From the NCBI GenBank assembly GCA_007753675.1, contig CP036432.1, forward strand, positions 10,325,381 through 10,389,380: a DNA stretch of 64,000 nucleotides, read 5' to 3'. The position numbers were made by a program, and so were the translations under genes. Position 1 is the first letter of the stretch; each line of letters begins with the position of its first letter. This DNA comes from Stieleria magnilauensis. Its GTDB lineage: Bacteria > Planctomycetota > Planctomycetia > Pirellulales > Pirellulaceae. This document shows positions 1 to 8,694 of the stretch, piece by piece. Below the pieces are notes generated by a model, which made no database searches, was not told the origin of the DNA, and saw nothing but the letters and a program-made list of their open reading frames with translations.

Positions 1-1
1 G

Positions 2-934
2 GCCAGCGGGCTGGTCTGTGGCTGGACCGATCGGCATCAGTTGCTTGCTGAAGCGATCGCCCGTTTCGAACAGACCGAGTCGGCGGTCGTCTTCCCGACC
101 GGATTCGCCGCCTGTTCGGGCACGGTGTCGGCGGTTTGCAGACAGGGCGACTTGATCCTTAGCGACGAATTGAACCATGCGTCGCTGATCGACGGTTGCC
201 GGTTGTCCAAAGCCTTACGACACGTTTACCCCCACCGGGACGTCGACGCGGTCGCCCGGTTGCTGGCCGAGCACCGCAGTGCGTATCGCCGCGTTTGGAT
301 CGTGACCGACTCGGTGTTCAGCATGGATGGACACGTCGCGCCACTCGGCGAACTGTGCGAGTTGGCCGCCGGGTACGACGCGACCCTGATCGTTGACGAA
401 GCGCACGGGACCGGCATTTTGGGCGACCAAGTTTCGGGGGCGTGCGAAGCCTGGGGAGTGAAAGATCGCGTTCCGATTCGAATCGGAACACTCAGCAAAG
501 CGCTCGGCGGCCAGGGCGGGTTCGTCGCCTGCCCCCGCGTCGTTGCGGACTATCTGGTCAACCACTGTCGTCCGTTGATCTACAGCACCGCGTTGTCGTT
601 GCCTGCGGTCGAGTCGGCGCTGGCGGCGTTGGCGCATCCCGAGGAGATGCGTCGCCGCCGTGATCGGGTGTGTGCGCTGGCCCGAAACGTTCGCGCGCAG
701 CTGGGGCTTGATTGCCCGGCGATCGAATCCGGGATACCGATCGTTCCGATTCCGATCGGAACGGACGCCGATGCCGTTGCGGCGTCGCAGCGGTTGTATG
801 AACTGGGGATGTTTGTGCCGGCGATTCGACCGCCGACGGTCCCCGAAGGCCAGGCACGACTGCGTCTATCGCTCTCAGCCGACCACAGCGACGAAATGGT
901 GCGTCGTCTGATCGAGGGTTTGCCGTCTTTCTGA
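2..934 (+). CDS. bioF: 8-amino-7-oxononanoate synthase-like PLP enzyme (5' truncated)
   Basis: The frame is open from the window edge, so the first roughly 80 residues lie outside; 310 codons are visible. It belongs to the alpha-oxoamine synthase family, which condenses an acyl-CoA/ACP with an amino acid. BioF uses pimeloyl donors and L-alanine to make the biotin precursor KAPA. Visible family features are the ASGLVCGWTDRH segment near the start, the NHASLIDGCRLSKA loop, the PLP-contacting VDEAHGTGILG motif and the Schiff-base lysine in GTLSKALGGQGG. The sister family Kbl (glycine C-acetyltransferase) cannot be excluded without the N-terminus. No other biotin gene is in view, and the next gene starts 309 bases downstream in a different functional unit. 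Confidence 0.85.
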   Translation, partial: ASGLVCGWTDRHQLLAEAIARFEQTESAVVFPTGFAACSGTVSAVCRQGDLILSDELNHASLIDGCRLSKALRHVYPHRDVDAVARLLAEHRSAYRRVWIVTDSVFSMDGHVAPLGELCELAAGYDATLIVDEAHGTGILGDQVSGACEAWGVKDRVPIRIGTLSKALGGQGGFVACPRVVADYLVNHCRPLIYSTALSLPAVESALAALAHPEEMRRRRDRVCALARNVRAQLGLDCPAIESGIPIVPIPIGTDADAVAASQRLYELGMFVPAIRPPTVPEGQARLRLSLSADHSDEMVRRLIEGLPSF

Positions 935-1243
935 TTGACGGACACTTTTCACAGTTTTGCTTGACTCTGTCGCGGAGTGACCAACCCTTCACCAGAACAC
1001 TCCAGTGCTTTCGCTGTCGTCAACGGCGATCTCTCGGAGCGTTCTTCCCGCGGTAGGTCCATCTCGCCATGGAGCTATCGAGAGAGGCGTGCGGCCGGAA
1101 ATCGGCGCTCGCGAACAGGCAAGCCGGCCGTGAGGCCGTGCACGCAAAGTGACGGATCTCGATAGAGATGGCCGCATTACCGAACGAACCAACCCCACGC
1201 CTTTGCCTGCGACCGACCGTTGCCGGCATGCCGGAGTCAATTG
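935..1243 (+). other. 309-base leader of the chemosensory operon
   Basis: This gap between the BioF-like gene and the receiver gene contains no convincing ORF. Its 3' half carries the riboswitch-like fold at about 1100-1185. I see no clear sigma-70 promoter or intrinsic terminator hairpin with a U-tract. About 60 bases separate the putative aptamer from the start codon at 1244. Confidence 0.6.
1100..1185 (+). promoter_or_regulatory. Candidate cyclic-di-GMP-I (GEMM-I) riboswitch
   Basis: Several hallmarks occur in the right order: ACAGGCAAGC (1115-1124), a 5-bp CGGCC/GGCCG helix closed by a GNRA loop GTGA (1130-1133), the strand ACGCAAAG (1142-1149), a second hairpin ATCTC-GATA-GAGAT (1156-1169), and a 3' segment ATTACCGA (1176-1183). 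These match the GEMM-I aptamer family by eye: a GNRA loop docking into a receptor, the invariant ACGCAAAG and a UUACCGA-like 3' end. The second helix is shorter than usual. Nothing shows whether it controls transcription or translation. It lies upstream of the whole chemosensory operon, so c-di-GMP could set that operon's expression. Confidence 0.62.
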
Positions 1244-1675
1244 ATGACTGCAACGAAACCGACCGCCGGTATCGCCGCCCGCCGCGGCGCCTCTTCCACC
1301 CAGTCGGATCAAACGATCTTGGTCGCCGACGATAGTCGCACCGTCTTGCGACTGCTCGATCGAACCCTTCGCGACGCCGGCTACAACGTCGCCTTGACCG
1401 AAGACGGCCGCCAAGCGGTGGAAGTGGCGACGGAAACCAAACCCGACTTGATCATCCTGGACATCAACATGCCGGTGCTGGACGGCTATGGCGTCTGCCA
1501 CGAGTTGCTCGCCGATGAAACCTGGGACCGCTCGACGCCCGTGATCTTTCTGACCAGCGCCGATGCTCCCCACCTGGAAACACTCGGCAGTCAACTGGGC
1601 GCGTTCCTGTCCAAACCGACCGAGCCCGACTTGCTGCTCGAAACCGTCCAAACGCTGCTGCGGCGCACCGTCTGA
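1244..1675 (+). CDS. Single-domain response regulator (CheY-like)
   Basis: 143 aa. After about 20 unstructured residues there is a complete receiver domain: acidic pair VADD, phospho-acceptor Asp at about residue 73 in LIILDINMP, the conserved Thr in FLTSAD and Lys in FLSKP. There is no output domain, so it probably works by protein contact as a CheY-type diffusible regulator or phosphate sink for the CheA encoded downstream. The ATG at 1244 is preferred because GGAG lies at 1233-1236; an in-frame TTG at 1220 has no better site. It is the first gene of the operon and the first gene after the riboswitch-like leader. Confidence 0.9.
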   Translation: MTATKPTAGIAARRGASSTQSDQTILVADDSRTVLRLLDRTLRDAGYNVALTEDGRQAVEVATETKPDLIILDINMPVLDGYGVCHELLADETWDRSTPVIFLTSADAPHLETLGSQLGAFLSKPTEPDLLLETVQTLLRRTV

Positions 1676-1732
1676 CAGCGATCCGGTGATCCGATCTGAC
1701 TCAACTTGTCTCCTTGTTCCCGTGCGTTCGCC

Positions 1733-2017
1733 ATGCCCCAAAACCCGCAATTCACAACCGATGACGATCTCGATCTGAGCCTGGAAACGCTCGATCAGTG
1801 GGAAACCGAGTTGGACCAGTTCGCCGCCGGGATCATGAAACGTTTGTCACAGGCGAGCGGAAAAACGATCGACGTCAGTGGCCTGATCCCCCAGTCCCAA
1901 CTGGCCGCGGCACCACAGGCTGCGGCAACACTGGCTGATCCGGTCGACACGGACGACACGGACGACGAGAGCGAGGCGATGCAACTGCTGAAGTCCTTGC
2001 GTGAAATGACCCAATAA
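1733..2017 (+). CDS. Small acidic protein of unknown function in the chemosensory operon
   Basis: 94 aa, not recognised. An acidic N-terminal helix (about residues 8-40, including LDLSLETLDQWETELDQFA) is followed by an Ala/Gln-rich linker, a TDDTDDESEA acidic run and a short C-terminal helix. There is no signal peptide or membrane segment. It lies 57 bases after the receiver gene and 31 bases before cheW in the same direction, so it is very likely co-transcribed. By position it could be a coupling or accessory factor for the CheA/CheW array, but that is inference only. The ATG at 1733 is chosen over an upstream TTG at 1706. Confidence 0.7.
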   Translation: MPQNPQFTTDDDLDLSLETLDQWETELDQFAAGIMKRLSQASGKTIDVSGLIPQSQLAAAPQAAATLADPVDTDDTDDESEAMQLLKSLREMTQ

Positions 2018-2048
2018 CCCGATTCAATCTCAGCCCCAAGTAGTTTCG

Positions 2049-2594
2049 ATGGAAAGCGTGATTTCCCATCAATCGAGAATCGCCAACCTGAGCGACAAAC
2101 ACTGCATCTTCCGATCCGGCGACGTGATGTTTTCGGTCCCGGCGACGACGGTGCGTGAAGTGACGATCATGCCGACGATCGTTCCGGTTCCGCTGAGCCA
2201 TCCTTCGTTGGCGGGGATCGGGAATCTGCGCAGCGAATTCCTGCCGGTGATCGATCTGGAACCGCTGATCGGAAACCAGGCTCGGCTGTCGGCCGACAGC
2301 GGACAGCTGTTGGTGATGCAATGCCCGCTCGGATCGTGGGCCATCGCGATCGACAAAGTGGTCGCGATCGACGGCATCGAAACCCACATCGATGCCGGGC
2401 AACGCAATGAAAACACCATGTCGGTCTTGATGGGCACGGCAACCTATGACGGAAAAGTCATCAGCGTCTTGGACGTCAACGGGTTGCAGCGAATCGCACA
2501 ACAAACACTGGAGGACCAATGGCATGGTTCCCAGTGTGTCTTTCCTTCTACCGTCTCAACCCCAACGTCCGCGTCAAAGTGGAACGCCGTATGA
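2049..2594 (+). CDS. cheW: CheW-like coupling protein
   Basis: 181 aa. The CheW fold spans about residues 15-150, with strands such as CIFRSGDVMFSVPATTVREV, the GIGNLRSEFLPVIDL segment typical of CheW (normally GxxNLRGxxxPVIDL) and ISVLDVNGL. CheW links chemoreceptors to the CheA P5 domain at the inner face of the membrane. The C-terminal 30 residues extend beyond the core. Its stop codon overlaps the next start in an ATGA arrangement (2591-2594), indicating translational coupling to the receptor. Confidence 0.9.
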   Translation: MESVISHQSRIANLSDKHCIFRSGDVMFSVPATTVREVTIMPTIVPVPLSHPSLAGIGNLRSEFLPVIDLEPLIGNQARLSADSGQLLVMQCPLGSWAIAIDKVVAIDGIETHIDAGQRNENTMSVLMGTATYDGKVISVLDVNGLQRIAQQTLEDQWHGSQCVFPSTVSTPTSASKWNAV

Positions 2595-3973
2595 AAACCA
2601 ACATCACATTTTTGGCCACGCACTCGTTGGTCGCGGTCGTCGCGACGGCCGCTGCGATGGCCGGATCATCCCTGTCGAGCGGTTCCCAGTGGGTCGTTGT
2701 CCTGATCGCCGCGATGACCGCCGCCGGCGTCGCGTCACTGCTGTTGACGCACAAGGTCAGTCACGGGATCCGGCAATTGAAAACGATGCTGGTCGAACGA
2801 CAGCAGACGATCGTCTCCAGCGGGATTCGCGAGCTCGACGAACTCGGCTCCACCGTCCTGCAGACCTCGCAACGCTACGACGAAATCGAAGTCGCCAGCC
2901 GGCAGAATGCACGCGAACTGCAATCCATGCTGTCCCGACTTTCCCGACGCGACGGGTATGACTCGGCCGACATGAGTGAGTTTAAAAACGTACTCGGTGG
3001 CGTCGGCCGATCACTCAGCGAGCTGATGGCGCAAGTCGAAAAAGACGTCGTGGAGATCGGCAGATGCAACGCCGACGTTCACAGCGGCAAACAATCCGAA
3101 GCGACCTACCGAACCACCGCCTTGTTGCAAAACCTGACCAACGGCATCGAACGGATTTCCGATCGCTGTGCCCAACTACAGCAACAAATCGGGTCGGCCG
3201 AAAAAGCAGTCGCCAAAGCGATCGAAAAAACCAATGTGCTGACCGAAGGGGTGCATCGCATCCGCAGCTGCAGCGAAACGAGCAAGAAGAAACTGCGATC
3301 ACTCGGAGATCCGACGCGCCAGATCGGTAACATCGTCGGCACGATCACCGACATCGCCGCCCGCACGGAAATGCTGGCCCTGAACGCGTCGATCGAATCG
3401 ATCCGTGCCGGCGAACACGGCCGTGGCTTTGCCGTGGTGGCCGACGAAGTGAGAAAACTAGCCGAGCAGACGGCCCACTCCGCCCGCGAGATCGGTGTGC
3501 TCGCCGAATCCTTGGAAATGCAGACCACCGATTCGCTCTCCGTGCTCAGCCGAGAACAAAACGAAGTCGAATCCGACATCGCCGTCGTCGAAGCCATCCG
3601 CGACACGCTGAACGAACTTTCGCAAGTCACCGCGGCCGGCATGTTCGTCGTCTCGGATCTTTCGCAACAGGGCGACCAACAACAGAACCTGGTTCAAGGA
3701 CTCGCCGGAGGCATCGACTCGATCGCAAGTGCTCATCAGGCCGATCGCAAACGCGCCGACCATGCCTCCTGGGCGATCAAGTCGCTGGCCAAAACGGCCA
3801 TCGACCTCGATTCCAATATCCATCGGCTCCGAGGTTGCACCAACCCGAATCTGGATCTCAACCCCGGCGAACGACGACAGTTGCTCGAATTGGCCAATCA
3901 AACCCGCGCCGACGCGACGCCCGACGCCGCCAGCCGTCACGAAAACGTCCGCGTTGCGGAGGAAGTCAAATGA
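2591..3973 (+). CDS. Methyl-accepting chemotaxis protein with minimal sensor
   Basis: 460 aa from the ATG at 2591, which overlaps the cheW stop; an in-frame ATG at 2519 lies inside cheW. Two hydrophobic segments (about residues 5-24 and 31-50) are separated by only a few residues, so there is no periplasmic ligand-binding domain. A long coiled coil and the signalling hairpin follow, with RTEMLALNASIESIRAGE and HGRGFAVVADEVRKLAEQT at the tip that contacts CheW/CheA. Input is probably from within the membrane, the cytoplasm or a partner. No methyltransferase (CheR) or methylesterase (CheB) gene is in the operon, so adaptation may be absent or supplied elsewhere. Its stop overlaps the cheA start. 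Confidence 0.92.
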   Translation: MKTNITFLATHSLVAVVATAAAMAGSSLSSGSQWVVVLIAAMTAAGVASLLLTHKVSHGIRQLKTMLVERQQTIVSSGIRELDELGSTVLQTSQRYDEIEVASRQNARELQSMLSRLSRRDGYDSADMSEFKNVLGGVGRSLSELMAQVEKDVVEIGRCNADVHSGKQSEATYRTTALLQNLTNGIERISDRCAQLQQQIGSAEKAVAKAIEKTNVLTEGVHRIRSCSETSKKKLRSLGDPTRQIGNIVGTITDIAARTEMLALNASIESIRAGEHGRGFAVVADEVRKLAEQTAHSAREIGVLAESLEMQTTDSLSVLSREQNEVESDIAVVEAIRDTLNELSQVTAAGMFVVSDLSQQGDQQQNLVQGLAGGIDSIASAHQADRKRADHASWAIKSLAKTAIDLDSNIHRLRGCTNPNLDLNPGERRQLLELANQTRADATPDAASRHENVRVAEEVK

Positions 3974-6957
3974 GCACCCAAGACGCTTCCTCGGGCGCGT
4001 TCACCGAACATCTGTTTTCGTGTGAACCCGGTCCCACCGGTGCATCCGGCGCCCCCGGTGCCGCGGAATCAGACGCAACGCGTCGCATGGCCGACTTTGC
4101 CAACGCCGTCGAGCTGCTTCATGAGCTGACCCACGCCGGTCTGGAAGACGTCGATGCGTGCTTGCAGGACACCGTCGAGAAATTGGGCGAACTGGCCGAT
4201 ACCGTCGATCGCTCCCTCTCGGATTTCAACGATGACGATCCCGATGTTCTGAACCTGGTCGACTTTGTCGTCGAAAGCTGTAACTCGGTCCGCAACGTGG
4301 CGCTCGGTGAACACGCCGACGAGATGGACCAGGAGCAATTGGAATTGCTCAAGGAAGCGATCGAACTGAGACTCGACTCGTGCGATGCGTCGGGCGAGTT
4401 TGTCAACGATGACGAATCGGCCTGCGACAGCGAGAGTGATTGGGACGGCGGCGATGCAAGCGCCTCTCCTGAGTCCGACGTGATTGCGCCCAGTCAAGCT
4501 GAAATTGCAGCCTTGCTGAGCAGCCTGAGTGCCCAGACTCGGGGAATCGCCCCGGAAGACGGTGTTTGGCAAGACGCCCAGGCGACGCAACCCGTTTTCG
4601 ATTCCGACCAACCGGAACAGCCGACCGACCCAACAACCCACTCGCCCGCGGCGGCGACGGCACCCGATGCGATCAAAGTCGGCGGCAGCCCGATCGCTAT
4701 GCCCGCAGTCGACGAAATCGACATCGACGACGAATTGCGCGAAGCCTTCATGGACGATGCGACCCGCGGATTGGAATCAATGGAGCAAGCGCTGCTTGAT
4801 CTGGAATCCGGCCCCGGCGACGACGGCCCCGTGAAAACCATCAGCCGCGAACTGCACACCATCAAGGGAGCGTCGGCCAGCATCGGCATGTCCAACTTGG
4901 CCGACTACATCCACGAAGTCGAAGAGCTGATTCGCCAGACACAAGACGCCGGGCAAGCGGTCACCCCCGAACTGTTGCTGCCGCATGTGGATCTGATTCG
5001 CGCTCGTGTCGATGGCGACGAAACGGATCCGGTCGATTCGCCATACGCGTCCAACGATAACTCCACCGCACCCCAACCCGGCGCGGAACCTACCGCCGTG
5101 GCTTCAACTGTCCCGTCGTCCACCGCTCAGCCGACAGGATCCGCTCAACCCGCGGCGCGGTCGCCGAAGAAGAACACGCTTTCGGACAGTCACGGTGACG
5201 ACGAAACCGTGCGAGTCAAAGCATCACAGCTGAACCGGCTGATGGACATGCTGAGTGAACTGGTGATGCTGCGAAATCAGCGCGACACCGAAATCTCAGA
5301 GCTGAAGGGGATTCACGACGAGCTGATCCACAGCGTCACCCGCATTCGGATGCTCAGCCACGAAGGCGAAGCTTTGTTGGCCGGTGACAGCCTTGCCAAT
5401 CCCGTCCTGGCCGAAGACGGCGTGTCCTTTTCCCACCTCAATGAAGTCGCCAATGACGTGCTGGAATCGGCCCAGCGATTGCGTGACTGTTACCGCCCCG
5501 TCGCCGACGGGAACCAAGCGGTCTCTCAATTCATCCGCAACTTTCGACTGGAACTGGTTCAGCTGCGAAGGATGCCGGTGTCCGGACTGTTCCGCAGACT
5601 GCATCGCGCGATCAGCGACGCGGCGAGGACCGAACACAAACAGGTGCGTGTGGAGTTGGTCGGAGAGAACACCGGGATCGAGCGGTCGCTGCAGGAGCGG
5701 ATTTTTGAACCGTTGCTGCACATCGTTCGCAATTCTGTCAGCCATGGAATCGAGCCAGCCGACGAGCGTGTCGCCGCGGGCAAAACACCGCAAGGCATCG
5801 TCAGACTTCACGCCCACTCGGGGCCCGACCTGTTGGTCATCGAAGTCAGTGATGACGGCCGCGGTTTGGACTTCGATGCGATTCGCAGACGGGGTATCGA
5901 GCGGGGTTTGATCGATGGCGACAAATCGGTCAGCCATGCCGAACTGTCCCGCCTGATTTTCAATCCCGGGTTTTCAACACGTGAATCGGCCAACCAACTC
6001 TCCGGACGCGGTGTCGGCATGGATGTCGTTGCGTCGACGCTGGAACGGATGCGGGGCTGGGTCGAAGTCGAATCGGAACACGGTTCGGGATCGACGATCC
6101 GGTTGTCATTGCCGCTGCCTTCGATGATTCAGCACGCGATGGTGTTCCGCAGCGGCGGTCAGCTGTTCGCCTTGCCGGCTCAATCGGTCCGCCGCACCGG
6201 TGAATTTGACCCCAGCTACTCACCGATTGATCTGAACGAAATCCTGTCCTTGCGGCATCACGATCCGGCTGCCCAGAGTGACCATTCACGCCGCGCCATC
6301 ATCGAACTCGCCAGCGGGTCGGCAACCGTCGACGGCGAATCGGGAGGCGACTTTGCCTTGCTGGTCGACCGAGTCCTCGGACCCGAGGAAGTCGTCGTTC
6401 GACCGATGCCGCCGATGCTGAAGTCACACCCGTTGTGCATTGGAGCGACCCTTTCGGGGATGGGCGAAGTGGTGCTGCTGTTGGACCCACGTGGACTGGC
6501 CGAGGCGTCCAAGGGTGCCCGTCAAGTCGTTCAACCCCTGCCCTCGGAAGAACGGGCCTGCGGCAAGGAACTGCCCAAGGTGCTCGTCGTCGATGATTCA
6601 AAAAGTGCCAGGCTTCGCGTGACGCGGGCACTGGCCAAGTATCCGGTCACCGTTGTCCAAGTCGAAGACGGACAGGCTGCGATCGAAATGCTTTCCAAAG
6701 AAACCTTCGCCACCGTTTTCAGCGACATCGACATGCCGCGGATGAGCGGTTTGGAGTTGCTGCAAACGATCAAGGGTGAACCTCGAATGGCATCAATCCC
6801 TGTCGTCGTGATCAGCAGCCGCAGTCTCGAAACGGCTGGCAAACAGGCCCGACTACTGGGCGCCGTCGAATACATCCAAAAACCACTCACGCCCGAACGA
6901 CTCGACGCTGTCGTCGCCCCACTCGATTGGGCCAAACCTTACCCGGACCACCTTTAG
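3970..6957 (+). CDS. cheA: Hybrid chemotaxis histidine kinase CheA with C-terminal receiver
   Basis: 995 aa, starting in an ATGA overlap with the MCP. Order: an acidic helical N-terminal region (about 25-150, unrecognised), HPt domain with phospho-His at about 296 in ELHTIKGASASIG, proline/serine-rich linker, dimerisation helices from about 415 (QLNRLMDMLSELVMLRNQRD), HATPase with N-box LLHIVRNSVSHGIE (about 583), DDGRGLD and GRGVGMDVV, CheW-like P5 domain (about 716-860), and a receiver with Asp at about 919 in FSDIDMPRMSG. It should autophosphorylate the HPt His and pass phosphate to its own receiver or to the separate receivers encoded at 1244 and 7039. The fused receiver is typical of non-flagellar chemosensory classes. 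Confidence 0.94.
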   Translation: MSTQDASSGAFTEHLFSCEPGPTGASGAPGAAESDATRRMADFANAVELLHELTHAGLEDVDACLQDTVEKLGELADTVDRSLSDFNDDDPDVLNLVDFVVESCNSVRNVALGEHADEMDQEQLELLKEAIELRLDSCDASGEFVNDDESACDSESDWDGGDASASPESDVIAPSQAEIAALLSSLSAQTRGIAPEDGVWQDAQATQPVFDSDQPEQPTDPTTHSPAAATAPDAIKVGGSPIAMPAVDEIDIDDELREAFMDDATRGLESMEQALLDLESGPGDDGPVKTISRELHTIKGASASIGMSNLADYIHEVEELIRQTQDAGQAVTPELLLPHVDLIRARVDGDETDPVDSPYASNDNSTAPQPGAEPTAVASTVPSSTAQPTGSAQPAARSPKKNTLSDSHGDDETVRVKASQLNRLMDMLSELVMLRNQRDTEISELKGIHDELIHSVTRIRMLSHEGEALLAGDSLANPVLAEDGVSFSHLNEVANDVLESAQRLRDCYRPVADGNQAVSQFIRNFRLELVQLRRMPVSGLFRRLHRAISDAARTEHKQVRVELVGENTGIERSLQERIFEPLLHIVRNSVSHGIEPADERVAAGKTPQGIVRLHAHSGPDLLVIEVSDDGRGLDFDAIRRRGIERGLIDGDKSVSHAELSRLIFNPGFSTRESANQLSGRGVGMDVVASTLERMRGWVEVESEHGSGSTIRLSLPLPSMIQHAMVFRSGGQLFALPAQSVRRTGEFDPSYSPIDLNEILSLRHHDPAAQSDHSRRAIIELASGSATVDGESGGDFALLVDRVLGPEEVVVRPMPPMLKSHPLCIGATLSGMGEVVLLLDPRGLAEASKGARQVVQPLPSEERACGKELPKVLVVDDSKSARLRVTRALAKYPVTVVQVEDGQAAIEMLSKETFATVFSDIDMPRMSGLELLQTIKGEPRMASIPVVVISSRSLETAGKQARLLGAVEYIQKPLTPERLDAVVAPLDWAKPYPDHL

Positions 6958-7038
6958 ATCGTTCGCCCGCGGCTCGTTGCCCCATACCAAGCCCCTTTTC
7001 AAATCACTTTCGTTTCCCGTCACAGAGGAATCAGTTTC

Positions 7039-8694
7039 ATGGCCGAAAAAAAAGTCCTGGTCATTGATGACAGTGCGACCATCCGTAAGCTGGTCGATAC
7101 ACACCTAAGCCCGGCCGGTTACGCCGTCACCCTCGCCCCCACGGCTGAGGACGGCTTGCAGCTGGCCGAGGAGATCCGGCCCGATCTGATTCTGTTGGAC
7201 CACCAACTGCCGGGAACGACAGGCTTTGAAGTCTGCCAACAACTGGCCGCGTCCTCGACGCTGAAAATGATCCCCGTCGTGGTCAGCTCGACGCTGCGAA
7301 AGAAAGCGTACGTGGAGTACGCCGACCTGGACAACGTGGTCGACATGTTGCCCAAACCCTACACCGAAAACCTGCTCCGCACGACCGTCGAAAACGCGAT
7401 CGAAACCGCGACGATGATTGTCGAATCCCAGACCAAGGGATCGGCGGTGCCGGAGATCATCGGAGAAACGTCCGAGCCCGATCTGGCCGGCCGCTTCGCC
7501 GTGTTCGGCATTCGCGAGGTCGTCGATTTCCTCAACAACGGCCACAAGCAAGGCGTGCTCGAGATCGAAGCCGAACGTCTGCGGTTGTGGATCTACCTGG
7601 ATCGGGGACGCGTCCAAGGCATCAGCGCAACCGGACTGCAACCCGAAGAAACGCAGATGGTCGTCGAGCGGCTGCCCGAGTCGCTGCAAAGCCTGGCCGA
7701 AGTCCTGCGTCTGACGATCGCCGGACGTGGAACGGCCGAGTTCGACGGCTTTGTGCAATTGATGGACAAGCGAGTTTTGGACCCACGATTGACGGCCAAG
7801 CTGCTGCGTTTCCAAGCGGCCATGCTGATCGGACTGGTGATGAAGCGACCGTTGAAAGGCTATCAGTTCCGCGCGACTTCGAATTTCCCGTCGCTGCAAC
7901 GCGATTTGCCCCTGGAAGTCAGCTTGATGGGCCTGCTGGTCGAACACGCACTGCACTGCGATCTCTCGGAGATCCAGAGCGATGATTCAGCGCTGCGATT
8001 CGTCCGTCGCGCCATCCGAGGCCAGAACTTGGACCGTGCCGGGTTGTCTGCCAAACACATGAAGATCATGAACCTGCTGAGCGAACCTCGCTCGGTCGAG
8101 GAACTGCAACAACGACTCGGCTGGGATCACGACGAAGTCCGACGCGTGTTGTCAGGATTCGTCGCGGCCGACATCCTCGAAGTCCGACGCGACGAAAGCG
8201 AAGGCAAATTCGTGGCCTACGAGACCAATGCGATTGCGGCCGCACAACTCCGCAGCGGACTCAAGCAAGCTTCCGGCAAATACGTCGGCAAGATCGTTCG
8301 CGATACGTTGACGTTGCAGTTGCTGGTCAAACGAACCAAACCGGACGCGGTGTTCTTCGCCGTCGACACCCCGCAAAGCTGCGACGCCATTCGCGAAGCC
8401 TTCACGTCGGCACAAGAAGCCTTCGGGAACTCGCGAAAGATCGTGTTGGCTCCCGCGAAGGTCGTCGATGACCCCAACGTTCCGTGGCACAAACTGCTGG
8501 GATTCACTCCCGATCGATTGCTGCATTCCCCCTACACCTGCGACACCTTGACCGAAACGATGGACGAACTGGATTCCATCCCGGTCGCTGAACCGCCGCG
8601 TGATGGATCGCAGCAAGAGACGCATGGTGCCGCGACCGACCCGGCGTTGGCCTCCAACGGTTTGGACACCCCTGTTGCGGAGACCCTGTCATGA
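7039..8694 (+). CDS. Response regulator with DUF4388 (PATAN-type) output region
   Basis: 551 aa. The receiver covers about residues 4-120, with acidic pair VIDDS, Asp54 in LILLDHQLPG, Ser/Thr in VVVSSTLRK and Lys in MLPKPY. It is followed by a segment beginning at about 150 (GRFAVFGIREVVDFLNNGHK, GVLEIEAERLRLWIYLDRG) that matches the DUF4388/PATAN family found in effector regulators of pilus and social motility systems. The rest (about 280-540) contains a winged-helix-like part and a weakly defined C-terminal domain. It lies 81 bases after cheA and is the likely effector of the kinase. Its stop overlaps the next start (8691-8694). Confidence 0.85.
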   Translation: MAEKKVLVIDDSATIRKLVDTHLSPAGYAVTLAPTAEDGLQLAEEIRPDLILLDHQLPGTTGFEVCQQLAASSTLKMIPVVVSSTLRKKAYVEYADLDNVVDMLPKPYTENLLRTTVENAIETATMIVESQTKGSAVPEIIGETSEPDLAGRFAVFGIREVVDFLNNGHKQGVLEIEAERLRLWIYLDRGRVQGISATGLQPEETQMVVERLPESLQSLAEVLRLTIAGRGTAEFDGFVQLMDKRVLDPRLTAKLLRFQAAMLIGLVMKRPLKGYQFRATSNFPSLQRDLPLEVSLMGLLVEHALHCDLSEIQSDDSALRFVRRAIRGQNLDRAGLSAKHMKIMNLLSEPRSVEELQQRLGWDHDEVRRVLSGFVAADILEVRRDESEGKFVAYETNAIAAAQLRSGLKQASGKYVGKIVRDTLTLQLLVKRTKPDAVFFAVDTPQSCDAIREAFTSAQEAFGNSRKIVLAPAKVVDDPNVPWHKLLGFTPDRLLHSPYTCDTLTETMDELDSIPVAEPPRDGSQQETHGAATDPALASNGLDTPVAETLS

